Shown here: in pieces, positions 24,272-33,433 of the stretch
Position numbering within the stretch: the stretch's first letter is position 1
Layout of the letters: every line of letters begins with the position of its first letter
NCBI GenBank assembly: GCA_002066995.1
Contig: MWTC01000052.1
Coordinates: forward strand, 164,925 to 228,924
Length of the DNA: 64,000 nucleotides
Reading direction: 5' to 3'
Source: Sphingobacteriales bacterium UTBCD1
Lineage (GTDB): Bacteria; Bacteroidota; Bacteroidia; Chitinophagales; Chitinophagaceae
Position numbers and translations under genes: made by a program
The notes under the pieces: model-generated
The model's input: only the letters and a program-made list of their open reading frames with translations
Databases searched by the model: none
Told to the model about the DNA's origin: nothing

Positions 24272-24901
24272 TTAAACAATATGCTCTTTTAAAGCTTTGG
24301 CGATCGCTTCTTTTCCGCAATTGACATGGAGTTTCTGGTAAATGTTTTTCAGATGGGAGCGGACTGTTTCAAATGAAATGGAAAGTTCGGATGCTATAAT
24401 TTTCGAACTGAAACCGCGGGATAGCAGGTTCAGCACTTCGCTTTCCCGTTCACTGAGGTCGTACTGGTTGATTGTTTTTTTCTTTTGAAAGGTTCCGAGT
24501 ACTTTGGCGGCTATGGAAGGGCTCATCGGTGCTCCTCCCTCCATGACTTCTGTTATTGCATTGAAAAGTTTGTCGGGTGAAGTTTTTTTGAGCAGGTAGC
24601 CGTTTGCGCCGGCACACAGGCACTGAAATAATTTTTCATCATCTTCAAAAACCGTGTACATGATAACCGCTGTCTGAGGCCGTGCTTCTTTTACCAGGCT
24701 TACGCCATTGATACCACTTTCTCCCGGCATGTCAATATCCATAAGTACGACGTCTGGCTGGTAAACACGGGTGATCGTATTGGCATCAGAACAATTATTA
24801 TAGTCGCCAACCACCTCATAGTTATCCATGCTGCGCAGCAGGTATGTGAGCGATTCCCTCAGCCGGTCGTTATCTTCGAAAATAATGATGCGTATTGCCA
24901 T
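24272..24901 (-). CDS. NarL/LuxR-type response regulator
   Basis: From the ATG at 24901 the protein has 209 residues. The receiver domain shows the acidic pair in IFEDND, the phospho-acceptor Asp in VLMDIDMPG, the Thr in IMYTVF and the Lys in YLLKKTSP. A LuxR helix-turn-helix follows at the C terminus: LSERESEVLNLLSRGFSSKIIASELSISFETVRSHLKNIYQKLHV. It should bind DNA when phosphorylated by the kinase encoded immediately upstream (25-50 bases away). A start eight codons earlier at 24925 is also possible. A palindrome in the short gap before it suggests autoregulation. Confidence 0.93.
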   Translation of the reverse strand: MAIRIIIFEDNDRLRESLTYLLRSMDNYEVVGDYNNCSDANTITRVYQPDVVLMDIDMPGESGINGVSLVKEARPQTAVIMYTVFEDDEKLFQCLCAGANGYLLKKTSPDKLFNAITEVMEGGAPMSPSIAAKVLGTFQKKKTINQYDLSERESEVLNLLSRGFSSKIIASELSISFETVRSHLKNIYQKLHVNCGKEAIAKALKEHIV

Positions 24902-24938
24902 GGGTTCAAAATTAGGAGGAAACATTTTTTCAATGACT

Positions 24939-24952
24939 CACTCAATTGAGTT
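24939..24952. promoter_or_regulatory. Palindrome ACTCAATTGAGT upstream of the response regulator gene
   Basis: A perfect 12 bp palindrome at 24940-24951, overlapping the kinase stop codon and lying about 40 bases before the regulator ATG. Over fourteen bases it matches the palindrome at 24181-24194 at twelve positions. It may be an operator for the regulator. Confidence 0.45.
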
Positions 24953-27839
24953 ATTGATAAGGGATCTCAGCTTTGATAGTGGTACCGGAACCGGGTCGGG
25001 ACTCAATGCTTATTTTTCCTTTATGATTTGCAATTCTGCTCTGCAGGTTCTTTAATCCGTTGCGATGGGATTCACCCGGGATATCAAAACCTTTGCCGTC
25101 GTCTTCTATTTGCAGGAATAACTTCTGTTCTGCCATACTGATATGAATCCGGACGTTGGAGGCAGCTGCATGTTTATAGATATTATTGATACTTTCTTTA
25201 AAGACCAGGTACAGATCACGGCGATGCTGCATACCGATTTTTGCTGTAGTTAGCCGGTTATCCATACCGATCTCATAGTGTACACTGCCTGCATCAAAGA
25301 CCTCTGCTGCATACCGGCGCATACGTGCCGCGGTCTGTTCCAGCGTATCGTTGGTGGTATTTACGCTCCAGATAATATCATCAAGTGCCTGCGAAGAACG
25401 GCTGGATTCTTCAGAAATGCGGGATAAAAATTCATTGGCTTTTTCTGGTGACTGGATATTTCTTTTACTCAGCAAAGAAAGAATGTTTATGTTGGTGAGA
25501 GAGGATCCGATATCATCATGCAGGTCTGTGGCAATGGCATTACGCATTTTCTGCATTCTTAGAATTTGTTTCAGCCTGTAATGATAAATGCCATAAAATA
25601 TAAGGGTAACCAGAACGGATATAGCCAGTATAAACCAGGTTGTTTTCCAGAATGGAGTGGCGACAACAAAGCTATAGACGGCAGGAGCCCCGGGTTGATT
25701 ATCCCATCCGATGGTCCTTACCTGGAATTGATAGTTTCCCGGCTTCAGGTTGGCATAAGAAACAGTATGTGTAACCGATGGTTTGCTCCAGGAGTCATTG
25801 CTGCCGCCACTAAGACGGTAGCTGTAATAAATCTGGTTTTCGTTGATGAAACGGGGTGATGAAAATTCAAAGTTGATTTGCGGGTCGTCATAGGGAAGTG
25901 TATTGGTTATGCCGTCAATAAAACTTTCTGAAAGGAAACTGTTTTTTGTTCCCGCTTTTTTACCTGTTATAAATACAGGAGGTGCAGAGCTGGTGTCGAG
26001 CCGGTTGTCCCTGAGGTGAACAACAGAAGGGAATCCTGTACAAACCAGCGAACCATCATCAAGTACAGAAATGGAATTAAACATGTGGTTAATATTGCTG
26101 ATCCGCCCGTAATTGAATATCCGGTAATCATTTTTTTCTGTAATTATTTTTTCAAGCCCTTCCGCGGTTCCCAGCCAGATATTATGGTGCGGATCTTCGG
26201 CGATACAGCGTATCCAGTTGGACACTAAACCATCTTTCTGATATAAATTCCGAAATTGGTATCCATCAGGAACTTGTTGGATCCGAACAACACCTTTATA
26301 TCGTGTGCCCACCCAAATACTTCCATCAGATGCCGTATAAAGCGCCCTGATATGTATATCCGGCAACCTGCCGGATATTGTGTCTGAAATAATTATTTTT
26401 TTGTTTTCTCCGATGACCAATTTGAACAATCCATTACCCCATGTACCTGCCCAGATGGTGCCTGTCTTATCTTTTGCCATCGCCATTATTTTATTCCTGA
26501 TACTAGCTGAATCAATTGAATAACCTGCAGAGTCTGCAAGAATGATTTTATTGTCTAAGGTGGTAAACAGGTACAAACCCTTTCTTACTTCGGTGCAGTT
26601 TTCCGGCACAAGACCCGATGGTAATTTAAGCTTGAGTAGTCGTATTCCTTCTTGTGAGTGAAGCATATATCCTGACGGAGTTATGCCGATCATACGGTTA
26701 TTGTCTAATGGAATATAAAGGGCAGCCTGTAAAACCCGGCCCTTTGAAAGATTCAGTACCTTGCCTGTTGCCAGGTTGATTTCCTCTATCGTTTTTCCAA
26801 AAAGACGGATCTTATTTTGCCCATAAGGAATTTGAAACAGATAATTATCAGAGATGAGCCCGTTTGCCTGGCCATAGATCCTGATATCATTTTTGCCCTG
26901 AATTTTCAGCAACCCGTCAATGGTCCCCATCCAGATATTCTGTTCCATGTCTTCTGTGATGCAAGTGATCATATTAACCGGGATACCATTTTTCTGATTT
27001 AATATTCTGTAAAAACCGGACGAGTCCACAATGATCATTTTGTGGGGCGTACAAAACCATAAACTTTTTTTTGAGTCTTCAAAAATAAGATTGACAGGCG
27101 CTTTTATTAATTCAGGGATATTGAATCCACTGGGCAGATCATCAAAATGGATGGGTTTATTTTTATTCTGTACCCTGGAAAGAAGTTTTAACCCGCTAAG
27201 AAAACTCATCCATGTACGGCCACGGCTGTCGGTAAACATCGAAATGTAGTCTCCCGGCCCGGTCTTAGAAAAGGGTTTAAGTTCTTTAGTCAACAGCCTG
27301 ACGAAATTATCATCTACTTCTTTCACCAATAACAGGGAATCACCAAACGGGACCAGAAGATTCACATTCCTGTTGTAACTACTATTGACCGGTTGCATAG
27401 AATTTTGCTTCCATTCTAAAATGCCGGCATGGTCAGTGGGCAAAAACAACCGGTTATCCTTTAATCGTACAAAGTGATTGATGATCGTGTTGTTGGGAGA
27501 GATGATCTCTGTTACTTTGTCATTTTCGATAGAAGCGACCGCACCATTATTTTGCGCAACGAGTAAATGACCCGGCCTGTCTTCCCAAACATCATTTACA
27601 ACACTAAAAATTCCTTTGTTTTCATCAAAGTGTGTAAAGCGAAATCCATCATATTTGTTTAATCCGCCGGTTGTAGTTGTTATCCAGATAAACCCGGACC
27701 TGTCCTGGTAAATTCCCTTAATATGGTTGCCTGCCAAACCTTCTTCGGAAGTATATTTCTTTACCGGAATTATTTGGCCGGTAACACTGCAAAAAGGAAG
27801 AAAAAGCAGTAATATATATATGAGCGAAACCGGCTTCAC
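24951..27839 (-). CDS. Two-component sensor histidine kinase with propeller sensor
   Basis: I take the GTG at 27839, which gives a normal signal peptide (KPVSLIYILLLFLPFCSVTGQ), over a TTG at 27905. About 960 residues: a seven-bladed ligand-binding propeller made of repeats such as IWITTTTGGLNKYDG, IWMGTIDGLLKI, IWAGTWGNGLFKL and IWVGTRYKGVVRI, then a Y_Y_Y-type Ig-like domain (YYSYRLSGGSNDSW, LKPGNYQFQVRT), a membrane helix (TTWFILAISVLVTLIFYGIY), a HisKA_3 helix with the phospho-His in ATDLHDDIGSS, and an HATPase domain (GKGFDI, GNGL-type NGLKNL). No receiver or AraC domain is fused, unlike the hybrid versions. Cognate regulator is the adjacent LuxR-type protein. Confidence 0.93.
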   Translation of the reverse strand: MKPVSLIYILLLFLPFCSVTGQIIPVKKYTSEEGLAGNHIKGIYQDRSGFIWITTTTGGLNKYDGFRFTHFDENKGIFSVVNDVWEDRPGHLLVAQNNGAVASIENDKVTEIISPNNTIINHFVRLKDNRLFLPTDHAGILEWKQNSMQPVNSSYNRNVNLLVPFGDSLLLVKEVDDNFVRLLTKELKPFSKTGPGDYISMFTDSRGRTWMSFLSGLKLLSRVQNKNKPIHFDDLPSGFNIPELIKAPVNLIFEDSKKSLWFCTPHKMIIVDSSGFYRILNQKNGIPVNMITCITEDMEQNIWMGTIDGLLKIQGKNDIRIYGQANGLISDNYLFQIPYGQNKIRLFGKTIEEINLATGKVLNLSKGRVLQAALYIPLDNNRMIGITPSGYMLHSQEGIRLLKLKLPSGLVPENCTEVRKGLYLFTTLDNKIILADSAGYSIDSASIRNKIMAMAKDKTGTIWAGTWGNGLFKLVIGENKKIIISDTISGRLPDIHIRALYTASDGSIWVGTRYKGVVRIQQVPDGYQFRNLYQKDGLVSNWIRCIAEDPHHNIWLGTAEGLEKIITEKNDYRIFNYGRISNINHMFNSISVLDDGSLVCTGFPSVVHLRDNRLDTSSAPPVFITGKKAGTKNSFLSESFIDGITNTLPYDDPQINFEFSSPRFINENQIYYSYRLSGGSNDSWSKPSVTHTVSYANLKPGNYQFQVRTIGWDNQPGAPAVYSFVVATPFWKTTWFILAISVLVTLIFYGIYHYRLKQILRMQKMRNAIATDLHDDIGSSLTNINILSLLSKRNIQSPEKANEFLSRISEESSRSSQALDDIIWSVNTTNDTLEQTAARMRRYAAEVFDAGSVHYEIGMDNRLTTAKIGMQHRRDLYLVFKESINNIYKHAAASNVRIHISMAEQKLFLQIEDDGKGFDIPGESHRNGLKNLQSRIANHKGKISIESRPGSGTTIKAEIPYQ

Positions 27840-28132
27840 AAATGGTTGAGCAGTTTTAAAAACATTGAAGTTATATGTGAAGTTATGATTTTGAGCAGAT
27901 CCCAATTTTAGAATACTTTTCCCAACCAGGCCTGTATTTCAAAGGAAGGAGAGCAGCAACCAGCATAAACGAAACTTTAGAAATTGCTGATTACATTCTT
28001 CAATAAACAGTTGAACTATCCTATAGTGCATCAACTGACGGAAGAATAATGCGGCCATCTATGAACAATGGTTTATTGCCGGATCATTCAGTTTTGATGT
28101 ATTAATGCGGAGGCCAGTACAACCCAATAAAA

Positions 28133-28771
28133 TCACCTGATCTTATCCTTTGCCCTTTTCTTTTTTATTTCAGGAGCATTATCCTTCCATCTCCATAAAT
28201 GCAGGCAGGCATAAGTGCGGTAGGGGCTCCATTGTTCAGAGATCAGCAATAATTGTTTCCTGAACTTTTTCTTATCCTTTTTATTAAGCCCATACAATCT
28301 GATCATTGCATTCTGAATACCGAGATCATCTACTGCAAACACATCTTCCCTGCCCAGGGCAAACATCAGCAGCATTTCCACCGTCCACCGGCCCACTCCT
28401 TTAATCTGTGTCAGGTAGGCGATCACTTCATCATTGTTCATTTTGCTGAGCCTGCGGAGATCCAGCCCGGATTCGATTTCAAACTTTGCCACATTTTGTA
28501 TATAACCCACCTTGGCATTGGAAAGCCCGATACCACGTAGCTTTTCAAATGGCGTTTCAAGTATTTGCTGTGCAGTAGGTTCAATTCCTTCATATAAATC
28601 AAGGTATCGTTGAAAAATCACATCAGCAACTCTGGTAGAAAGCTGCTGGCTCATAATGGAAGCGCAAAGCCAGGCGCTGATATTTTTTCTTTTTATCAGC
28701 TTATGCGGCTTTTGCTTTGCAACAATTTTTTTCAGCTTCTTATCTTTTGAAAGATGTTTGATATAGTGCAT
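28133..28771 (-). CDS. AlkA-like DNA-3-methyladenine glycosylase (HhH-GPD)
   Basis: From the ATG at 28771 (MHYIKHLSKD) the protein has 212 residues. It shows a HhH-GPD domain: SAWLCASIMSQQLSTRVAD, the helix-hairpin-helix at LTQIKGVGRWTVEMLLMFALGR, and the catalytic Asp in DVFAVDDLGIQNA. The enzyme removes alkylated purines from DNA as the first step in base excision repair. A longer in-frame ORF reaches 28888, but would overlap the divergent mnmD gene (start 28821), so the internal ATG is preferred. No fused AdaA/Ogt domain is present. Confidence 0.9.
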   Translation of the reverse strand: MHYIKHLSKDKKLKKIVAKQKPHKLIKRKNISAWLCASIMSQQLSTRVADVIFQRYLDLYEGIEPTAQQILETPFEKLRGIGLSNAKVGYIQNVAKFEIESGLDLRRLSKMNNDEVIAYLTQIKGVGRWTVEMLLMFALGREDVFAVDDLGIQNAMIRLYGLNKKDKKKFRKQLLLISEQWSPYRTYACLHLWRWKDNAPEIKKKRAKDKIR

Positions 28772-28820
28772 AGGCTCTAAAATTAAAAAGGAAAAAACGA
28801 AAAATCCGGAATTTTGAAAA

Positions 28821-29501
28821 ATGGAAAGGAAAATTATCCTGACGGAAGATGGTTCACACAGCATTTTAATTCCCGGCTTGAATGTCACTTATCATTCCAT
28901 GCATGGATCTATCCGGGAATCCATGCATGTGTTTATCGAATCAGGAATGGTTTTTTACCTTAAAGGGCACTCAAACCAAACTATCCGCATTTTTGAAATG
29001 GGATTAGGCACGGGGCTGAATGCTTTACTCACTTATATCGGATCGGAGAAAAGAGGATTGAAAGTTTATTATAATGCAGTTGAACTTTTTCCTTTGAGCG
29101 AAGATGAAATACAAATGCTGAATTATTGTGAGCAAATTGGCAGCGGGGATTTAAAACATATTTTTAAGTTCATTCATTCCTGCGCCTGGGAAAAATCTAT
29201 TAATCTCTCTCCTTTCTTTACATTACACAAAACAAAAATCAATCTCATAAATTTTAAACCTGAAAAACCTCACCAGTCTTTTGACCTTATTTTTTTCGAT
29301 GCTTTCGATCCTAAAGTGCAGCCGGAGTTATGGTCCACAGAAATATTCGGAAAAATGTTTTCGATCCTGAAAGAAAACGGAATACTCGTGACCTACAGCA
29401 GCAAAGGTGATGTCAGGAGAGCGATGCGGTCAGCAGGATTTTCTGTTGAAAAAATACCCGGGCCCAAAGGGAAAAGGGAAATAGTAAGAGCAAGAAAGTG
29501 A
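28821..29501 (+). CDS. mnmD: tRNA mnm5s2U34 methyltransferase MnmD
   Basis: The protein has 226 residues with the SAM-binding fold: IFEMGLGTGLNALLTYIG for motif I, and FDLIFFDAFDPKVQPELWSTEIF containing the conserved Asp and FDPxxxPELW block, then ILVTYSSKGDVRRAMRSAGF and KIPGPKGKREIVRARK. It fits the methyltransferase half of MnmC, which converts nm5s2U to mnm5s2U at the wobble position of certain tRNAs; the FAD-dependent half (MnmC1) is not here. The gene is divergent from the AlkA gene and convergent with cysS (12 bases between the ends). Confidence 0.9.
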   Translation: MERKIILTEDGSHSILIPGLNVTYHSMHGSIRESMHVFIESGMVFYLKGHSNQTIRIFEMGLGTGLNALLTYIGSEKRGLKVYYNAVELFPLSEDEIQMLNYCEQIGSGDLKHIFKFIHSCAWEKSINLSPFFTLHKTKINLINFKPEKPHQSFDLIFFDAFDPKVQPELWSTEIFGKMFSILKENGILVTYSSKGDVRRAMRSAGFSVEKIPGPKGKREIVRARK

Positions 29502-29513
29502 ATTGTGAAAAGA

Positions 29514-31073
29514 TCATTCAATGGTCCAGCTCATTCCGCCATCTTTTTCATCTTTCAGGGAAATGCCCAATTCCTTCAGTTGATTCCTTATTTTATCGGA
29601 AGTAGCAAAATCCTTCCTGCTGCGAGCCTCTTTACGGATCTCCACCAGCAATTCCATTGCTCCCTTGAATTGCTCATTATCCGAATCAGTGACGTTTCTC
29701 AATCCTAAAATGTCTTCCATAAAAACTTTCATCTGATCTTTCAGCAGTTCAAATGTTTCCTTTGACAAAGCGGCTACAGGAATAGCCTTATCTTTCATGG
29801 AGTTGATCACCGGAACCAGTTCAAACATATTGGCCAGCACTTTGGCTGTATTGAAATCATCGCTTATAAACTCATCGAATTCTCTTACAATCTTTAGGAT
29901 CCGGGATTCAAGATCTTTATCCAACTTTTCTTCCTGAGGTTCATAGTTCATTGCCCGCAGTTTCTCGTATGCTTCCCACAACCTTTTCAATCCTTTCTCT
30001 GCAGCCAGCAAAGCATCATTGCTGAAATCCAAAGTGCTTCGGTAATGTGTCTGCAGAATGAAAAACCGGATCACCATGGGATGATATGCCTTAGCAAGCA
30101 ATGGATGATCTCCGCTGAACAGTTCGGTGAGCTTGATCACATTGTTATAACTCTTGCCCATTTTCTTTCCGTCAATGGTGATCATGTTATTATGGATCCA
30201 GTAACGCACCGGCGCAATGTGATTGCAGATCGTACTCTGAGCGATCTCACTTTCGTGATGAGGAAACTGAAGGTCCATTCCTCCGCCGTGAATATCGAAT
30301 TGTTTGCCCAGGTATTTTGTCGACATGGCAGAACATTCGATATGCCATCCCGGGAAACCGGCTCCCCACGGGCTTTTCCAGCGCATGATATGTTCGGGTG
30401 TTGCTGCTTTCCATAATGCAAAGTCAGCACGGTCTCTTTTTTCTTCCTGGCCTTCCAGTTCTCTTGTTGTTTCTAACAGGTCATCCAGCACTCTTCCGCT
30501 CAACTTTCCGTAATCATGTGAAGCTGCATATTTTTTCACATCAAAATAAACCGAGCCGTTCACTTCATAAGCATAACCTGCTTTCAGTATCTCTTCTATC
30601 ATCCCGATCTGTTCAATGATATGGCCGGTAGCTGTCGGTTCAATGGTCGGGGGTAAGGTGTTGAACTGTGCCATTGCCCAATGAAAAAGATTAGTGTATT
30701 TCTGCACCAGCTCCATGGGTTCCAGTTTTTCCAGTATCGCCTTTTTTGAAATCTTATCTTCCGCTTCTCTTCCCTCTTCCTCAAAATGCCCAGCATCAGT
30801 GATGTTGCGGACATAACGCACTTTATACCCAAGATGCATCAGGTAGCGGTAGATCACGTCAAACGTAATATATGGCCTGGCATGGCCCAGATGACTTTCC
30901 CCGCTTACGGTTGGGCCACACACATACATGCCCACATGCCCGGGAGTCAATGGGGTAAATATTTCTTTTTGCCGGGAATAAGAGTTGTATATTTTCAATT
31001 CTTTTTTTCCAGCTATTTCTTTCCCCGGCTGTGAATTTAGTGTAGTGTTCATTGCATTTCTGTTATCTGCCAT
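29514..31073 (-). CDS. cysS: Cysteine-tRNA ligase
   Basis: The protein has 519 residues. The class I signature is HLGH (residues 61-64) after the zinc ligand Cys52 in VCGPTVSG; KKMGKSYNN is the KMSKS equivalent, and WHIECSAM supplies another zinc ligand. The C-terminal DALR-type helical domain is present. It attaches cysteine to tRNA-Cys in the cytoplasm. The N terminus has about 20 extra residues before the first conserved strand; ATG codons at 31073 and at residue 8 are both possible. On its strand a -7-like TATTTTTG lies at 31183-31190, giving a leader of about 100 bases. Confidence 0.96.
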   Translation of the reverse strand: MADNRNAMNTTLNSQPGKEIAGKKELKIYNSYSRQKEIFTPLTPGHVGMYVCGPTVSGESHLGHARPYITFDVIYRYLMHLGYKVRYVRNITDAGHFEEEGREAEDKISKKAILEKLEPMELVQKYTNLFHWAMAQFNTLPPTIEPTATGHIIEQIGMIEEILKAGYAYEVNGSVYFDVKKYAASHDYGKLSGRVLDDLLETTRELEGQEEKRDRADFALWKAATPEHIMRWKSPWGAGFPGWHIECSAMSTKYLGKQFDIHGGGMDLQFPHHESEIAQSTICNHIAPVRYWIHNNMITIDGKKMGKSYNNVIKLTELFSGDHPLLAKAYHPMVIRFFILQTHYRSTLDFSNDALLAAEKGLKRLWEAYEKLRAMNYEPQEEKLDKDLESRILKIVREFDEFISDDFNTAKVLANMFELVPVINSMKDKAIPVAALSKETFELLKDQMKVFMEDILGLRNVTDSDNEQFKGAMELLVEIRKEARSRKDFATSDKIRNQLKELGISLKDEKDGGMSWTIE

Positions 31074-31182
31074 CCTGTTATTTCATTTTACAATGCTCTC
31101 TTCTATGCGTTCATATAGCAAATTATTATATCGGATTCCGGTTGCCCCAGCCATGATTTTCAATATTTAAATCTTAACACGG

Positions 31183-31190
31183 CAAAAATA
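31183..31190 (-). promoter_or_regulatory. -7 element for cysS
   Basis: On the minus strand this reads TATTTTTG (TAnnTTTG). TTG occurs 14 bases upstream, shorter than the usual 19-21. It lies about 110 bases before the cysS ATG. Confidence 0.35.
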
Positions 31191-31220
31191 AACGATTATA
31201 TTTTCAATGGAGAGTGTGCA

Positions 31221-32363
31221 TCAATGTACCACATATTTCGGGGATTTTAGCGCTACGTCTGCCACCAGCATATAATGATCTGACAGGTCTTTTACCAACC
31301 GGTTGAATTGTTGTATCCGGAAATTATTGCCGGCAAAAATATAGTCAATACGCAGCGTGGGGGAAAGGGAATTAAATGTTCTGCCTATTCCCCGGCTTTT
31401 TTTCAGAAAGGCATCCTGCATATCTCCCCGTACTGTTGTATAGGTATAAGAATTGGGAACATCGTTCAGGTCGCCACAAAAGAGAACAGGATGTGTACTT
31501 TTTCTTAACTCATCCCTGGCAATTCTTGCCTGTATGCTGCGGTTGATGACTCCTCTCTTCAGTTTAGAAAAGATAGTGCGTGAATTGGAAATAAGGCTGT
31601 CCTGCCGCACCCGCTCAATACTGCTGATCTTATCATAATCACTTTTTTTGAATTGCAGCGACTGAAGATGAGTGCTGAACACACGTATGGTATCTTCGTT
31701 TATTTTGATGTCCGCATGTAACAGCACTTCAGGTAAAGTCGGGTGAGGATAATAAAGCCGCCCCGAATCAACGATCGGGAACCTGGAAAATATGATCGAA
31801 CTGTAATACTGCAATTCACCGTCTTCATCATAAGAAAAATAGAAATAGGGGTAATTCAGGTGACGACGGATGTAATCAATATTGTCATAATAATCCGGGT
31901 TGGCAGAAGTCTGGAATTCCTGGAAACAAAGAATATCGGCATTGATCTCTTCTATCTGGTCCATCATTTTTAATCGGGCCTGGCTTCCTTTATTGTTATT
32001 TTTTCTTAATTCAATAAAACGGGCAACATTCCACGAGGCGATACGAACGGAATGCGGTTCTTTTTCCTGGTGAAAGGAACTTGCAAAATGAAATGCAAAA
32101 AAGACGCTGATACTTTTATAGCCGGCCAGCAGCAGTATTGCCGGAAAAACGGCATGTTTTGGTTTTACAAAAAGCCATCCCGTTAAAAAAGCCAACATGA
32201 AAAATAAAAGGAACGGAAATGCAAGCGCCAATAATGAAATGGGCCACCATTGTGTGGGATCGAGGTGCGGGGCAGCAAAACATGCCAGCAAAAAAAGTAT
32301 CCCAACGATGATATTGGCATAGATAAGAAACTTTCTGACCCAAATCCTGACATTACCTTTCAT
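31221..32363 (-). CDS. Endonuclease/exonuclease/phosphatase family membrane protein
   Basis: The protein has 380 residues. Two or three hydrophobic helices occupy the first 100 residues (ANIIVGILFLLACF, LLALAFPFLLFFMLAFLTGWL). An EEP domain follows: ASWNVARF, DILCFQEFQ with the metal-binding Glu, HTHLQ-type FSTHLQSLQ, FCGDLNDVP with Asp and Asn, and SDHYMLVADV at the end with the catalytic Asp-His pair. The domain would face the periplasm or the cytoplasm; members cleave nucleic acids or phospholipid/inositol phosphates. It follows two rhomboid genes on the same strand, an arrangement frequent in Bacteroidota, so an operon is likely. Confidence 0.88.
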   Translation of the reverse strand: MKGNVRIWVRKFLIYANIIVGILFLLACFAAPHLDPTQWWPISLLALAFPFLLFFMLAFLTGWLFVKPKHAVFPAILLLAGYKSISVFFAFHFASSFHQEKEPHSVRIASWNVARFIELRKNNNKGSQARLKMMDQIEEINADILCFQEFQTSANPDYYDNIDYIRRHLNYPYFYFSYDEDGELQYYSSIIFSRFPIVDSGRLYYPHPTLPEVLLHADIKINEDTIRVFSTHLQSLQFKKSDYDKISSIERVRQDSLISNSRTIFSKLKRGVINRSIQARIARDELRKSTHPVLFCGDLNDVPNSYTYTTVRGDMQDAFLKKSRGIGRTFNSLSPTLRIDYIFAGNNFRIQQFNRLVKDLSDHYMLVADVALKSPKYVVH

Positions 32364-32452
32364 AGTACACGAATTTCAGCAATTGTAACGACTTAAGAAC
32401 TATTTAATTACCGGAAAAATCGGGAGAAAGCAAACCGGAAAAAGTAAATCCG

Positions 32453-33382
32453 TCACAGGTCCTCTTTGCTGGCTCTTTTCAGCAACTCTTTTTCTTCTTC
32501 GGTAAGAAAACTATACCCTTTCTGGCTGATCTTGTCCAGTATCTCGTCAATACGTTGCTGGGTGATGTGTGGAGTTTTTTTAAATGGCGCCGAAGTTGAT
32601 TTGTAAAATAACTCTTCTTTTTTGGTTCTTCCCTTTTTAGGTTTATCAGGATTAAAAAGGTTATTGACCCAATCGAAAAAGTTATTCATCCATTCACTCC
32701 AGTCGTATCCTTTGCGAAGCAGAAAAATAAATAAGAAGCCCATGATGCCTCCGGCAATATGAGCTAAATAAAGACCGGTATCTCCCACAGGAATTGTTGC
32801 CAGGTCAACTAAAATAAAAACGCAGGTAAGGATCCATAAAGGAATACCTCCATTCAACATTGGAAAGATCCGGAAGTCAGGCGCTATCATTGTAGTAGCA
32901 ACCGCGACACCCATAATTCCTGATGATGCACCAAATAAATAATCACTGTGAACGCCTGTTGGCACTGAGGGAATAAAATAATTTATCAGTAAGAAGGCAA
33001 TCGCCCCGGCCAATGCGCTGTAAATAAATATCGGGGCCACCTTCCTGTTGCCGGTCAGTTCCTGCATGACGAATCCGAATGCCCAGAGCCAAAGCATGTT
33101 GGCAAACACACTCCAGACACTGTCCTGTACAAACATATGGGTGAGGATGGTCCATGGGCGATCAAGAGATCCATGTAAATCGTGTGATAAAGCGATCCAT
33201 GGCAAAACATTTTGGTTATATAGTCCCAGGCCATCGGGATTACCATGATTGAAATAGTACAATGCTTTTATAAATGCGAAGACGACGAAAACTACGAGGT
33301 TGATAGCAATGATAATGATCAGGCTGTTGCCGCTCTGGCCCAAAGTAACCCGCTGCCTGTATTTTCTTTCGGAATAGTTCAT
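32453..33382 (-). CDS. Rhomboid family intramembrane serine protease (second copy)
   Basis: The protein has 309 residues with about six membrane helices. The serine motif reads FGASSGIMG at 150-158, with the aligned nucleophile Ser153, and the His208 in LAHIAGGIMGF supplies the dyad. Compared with the neighbouring copy the residue after the nucleophile is Ser in place of Gly. A hydrophilic C-terminal tail of about 85 residues (KPKKGRTKKEELFYKS to the end) is absent from the neighbour and contains a helical segment ending LLKRASKEDL. It would cleave membrane proteins within the bilayer; substrate unknown. 51 bases separate it from the upstream rhomboid gene. Confidence 0.9.
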   Translation of the reverse strand: MNYSERKYRQRVTLGQSGNSLIIIIAINLVVFVVFAFIKALYYFNHGNPDGLGLYNQNVLPWIALSHDLHGSLDRPWTILTHMFVQDSVWSVFANMLWLWAFGFVMQELTGNRKVAPIFIYSALAGAIAFLLINYFIPSVPTGVHSDYLFGASSGIMGVAVATTMIAPDFRIFPMLNGGIPLWILTCVFILVDLATIPVGDTGLYLAHIAGGIMGFLFIFLLRKGYDWSEWMNNFFDWVNNLFNPDKPKKGRTKKEELFYKSTSAPFKKTPHITQQRIDEILDKISQKGYSFLTEEEKELLKRASKEDL

Positions 33383-33433
33383 AGCTCACTGTTCAGTTAC
33401 AAAGTTCAGGAAATTTTTTTGTGGGCTCACACT

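Noticed and set aside
31084..31154. 23-residue leader peptide before cysS
   Set aside because: A short frame starts near 31154 on the minus strand, but has no cysteine codons that would suit a tRNA-Cys attenuator and no hairpin set; too short to call.
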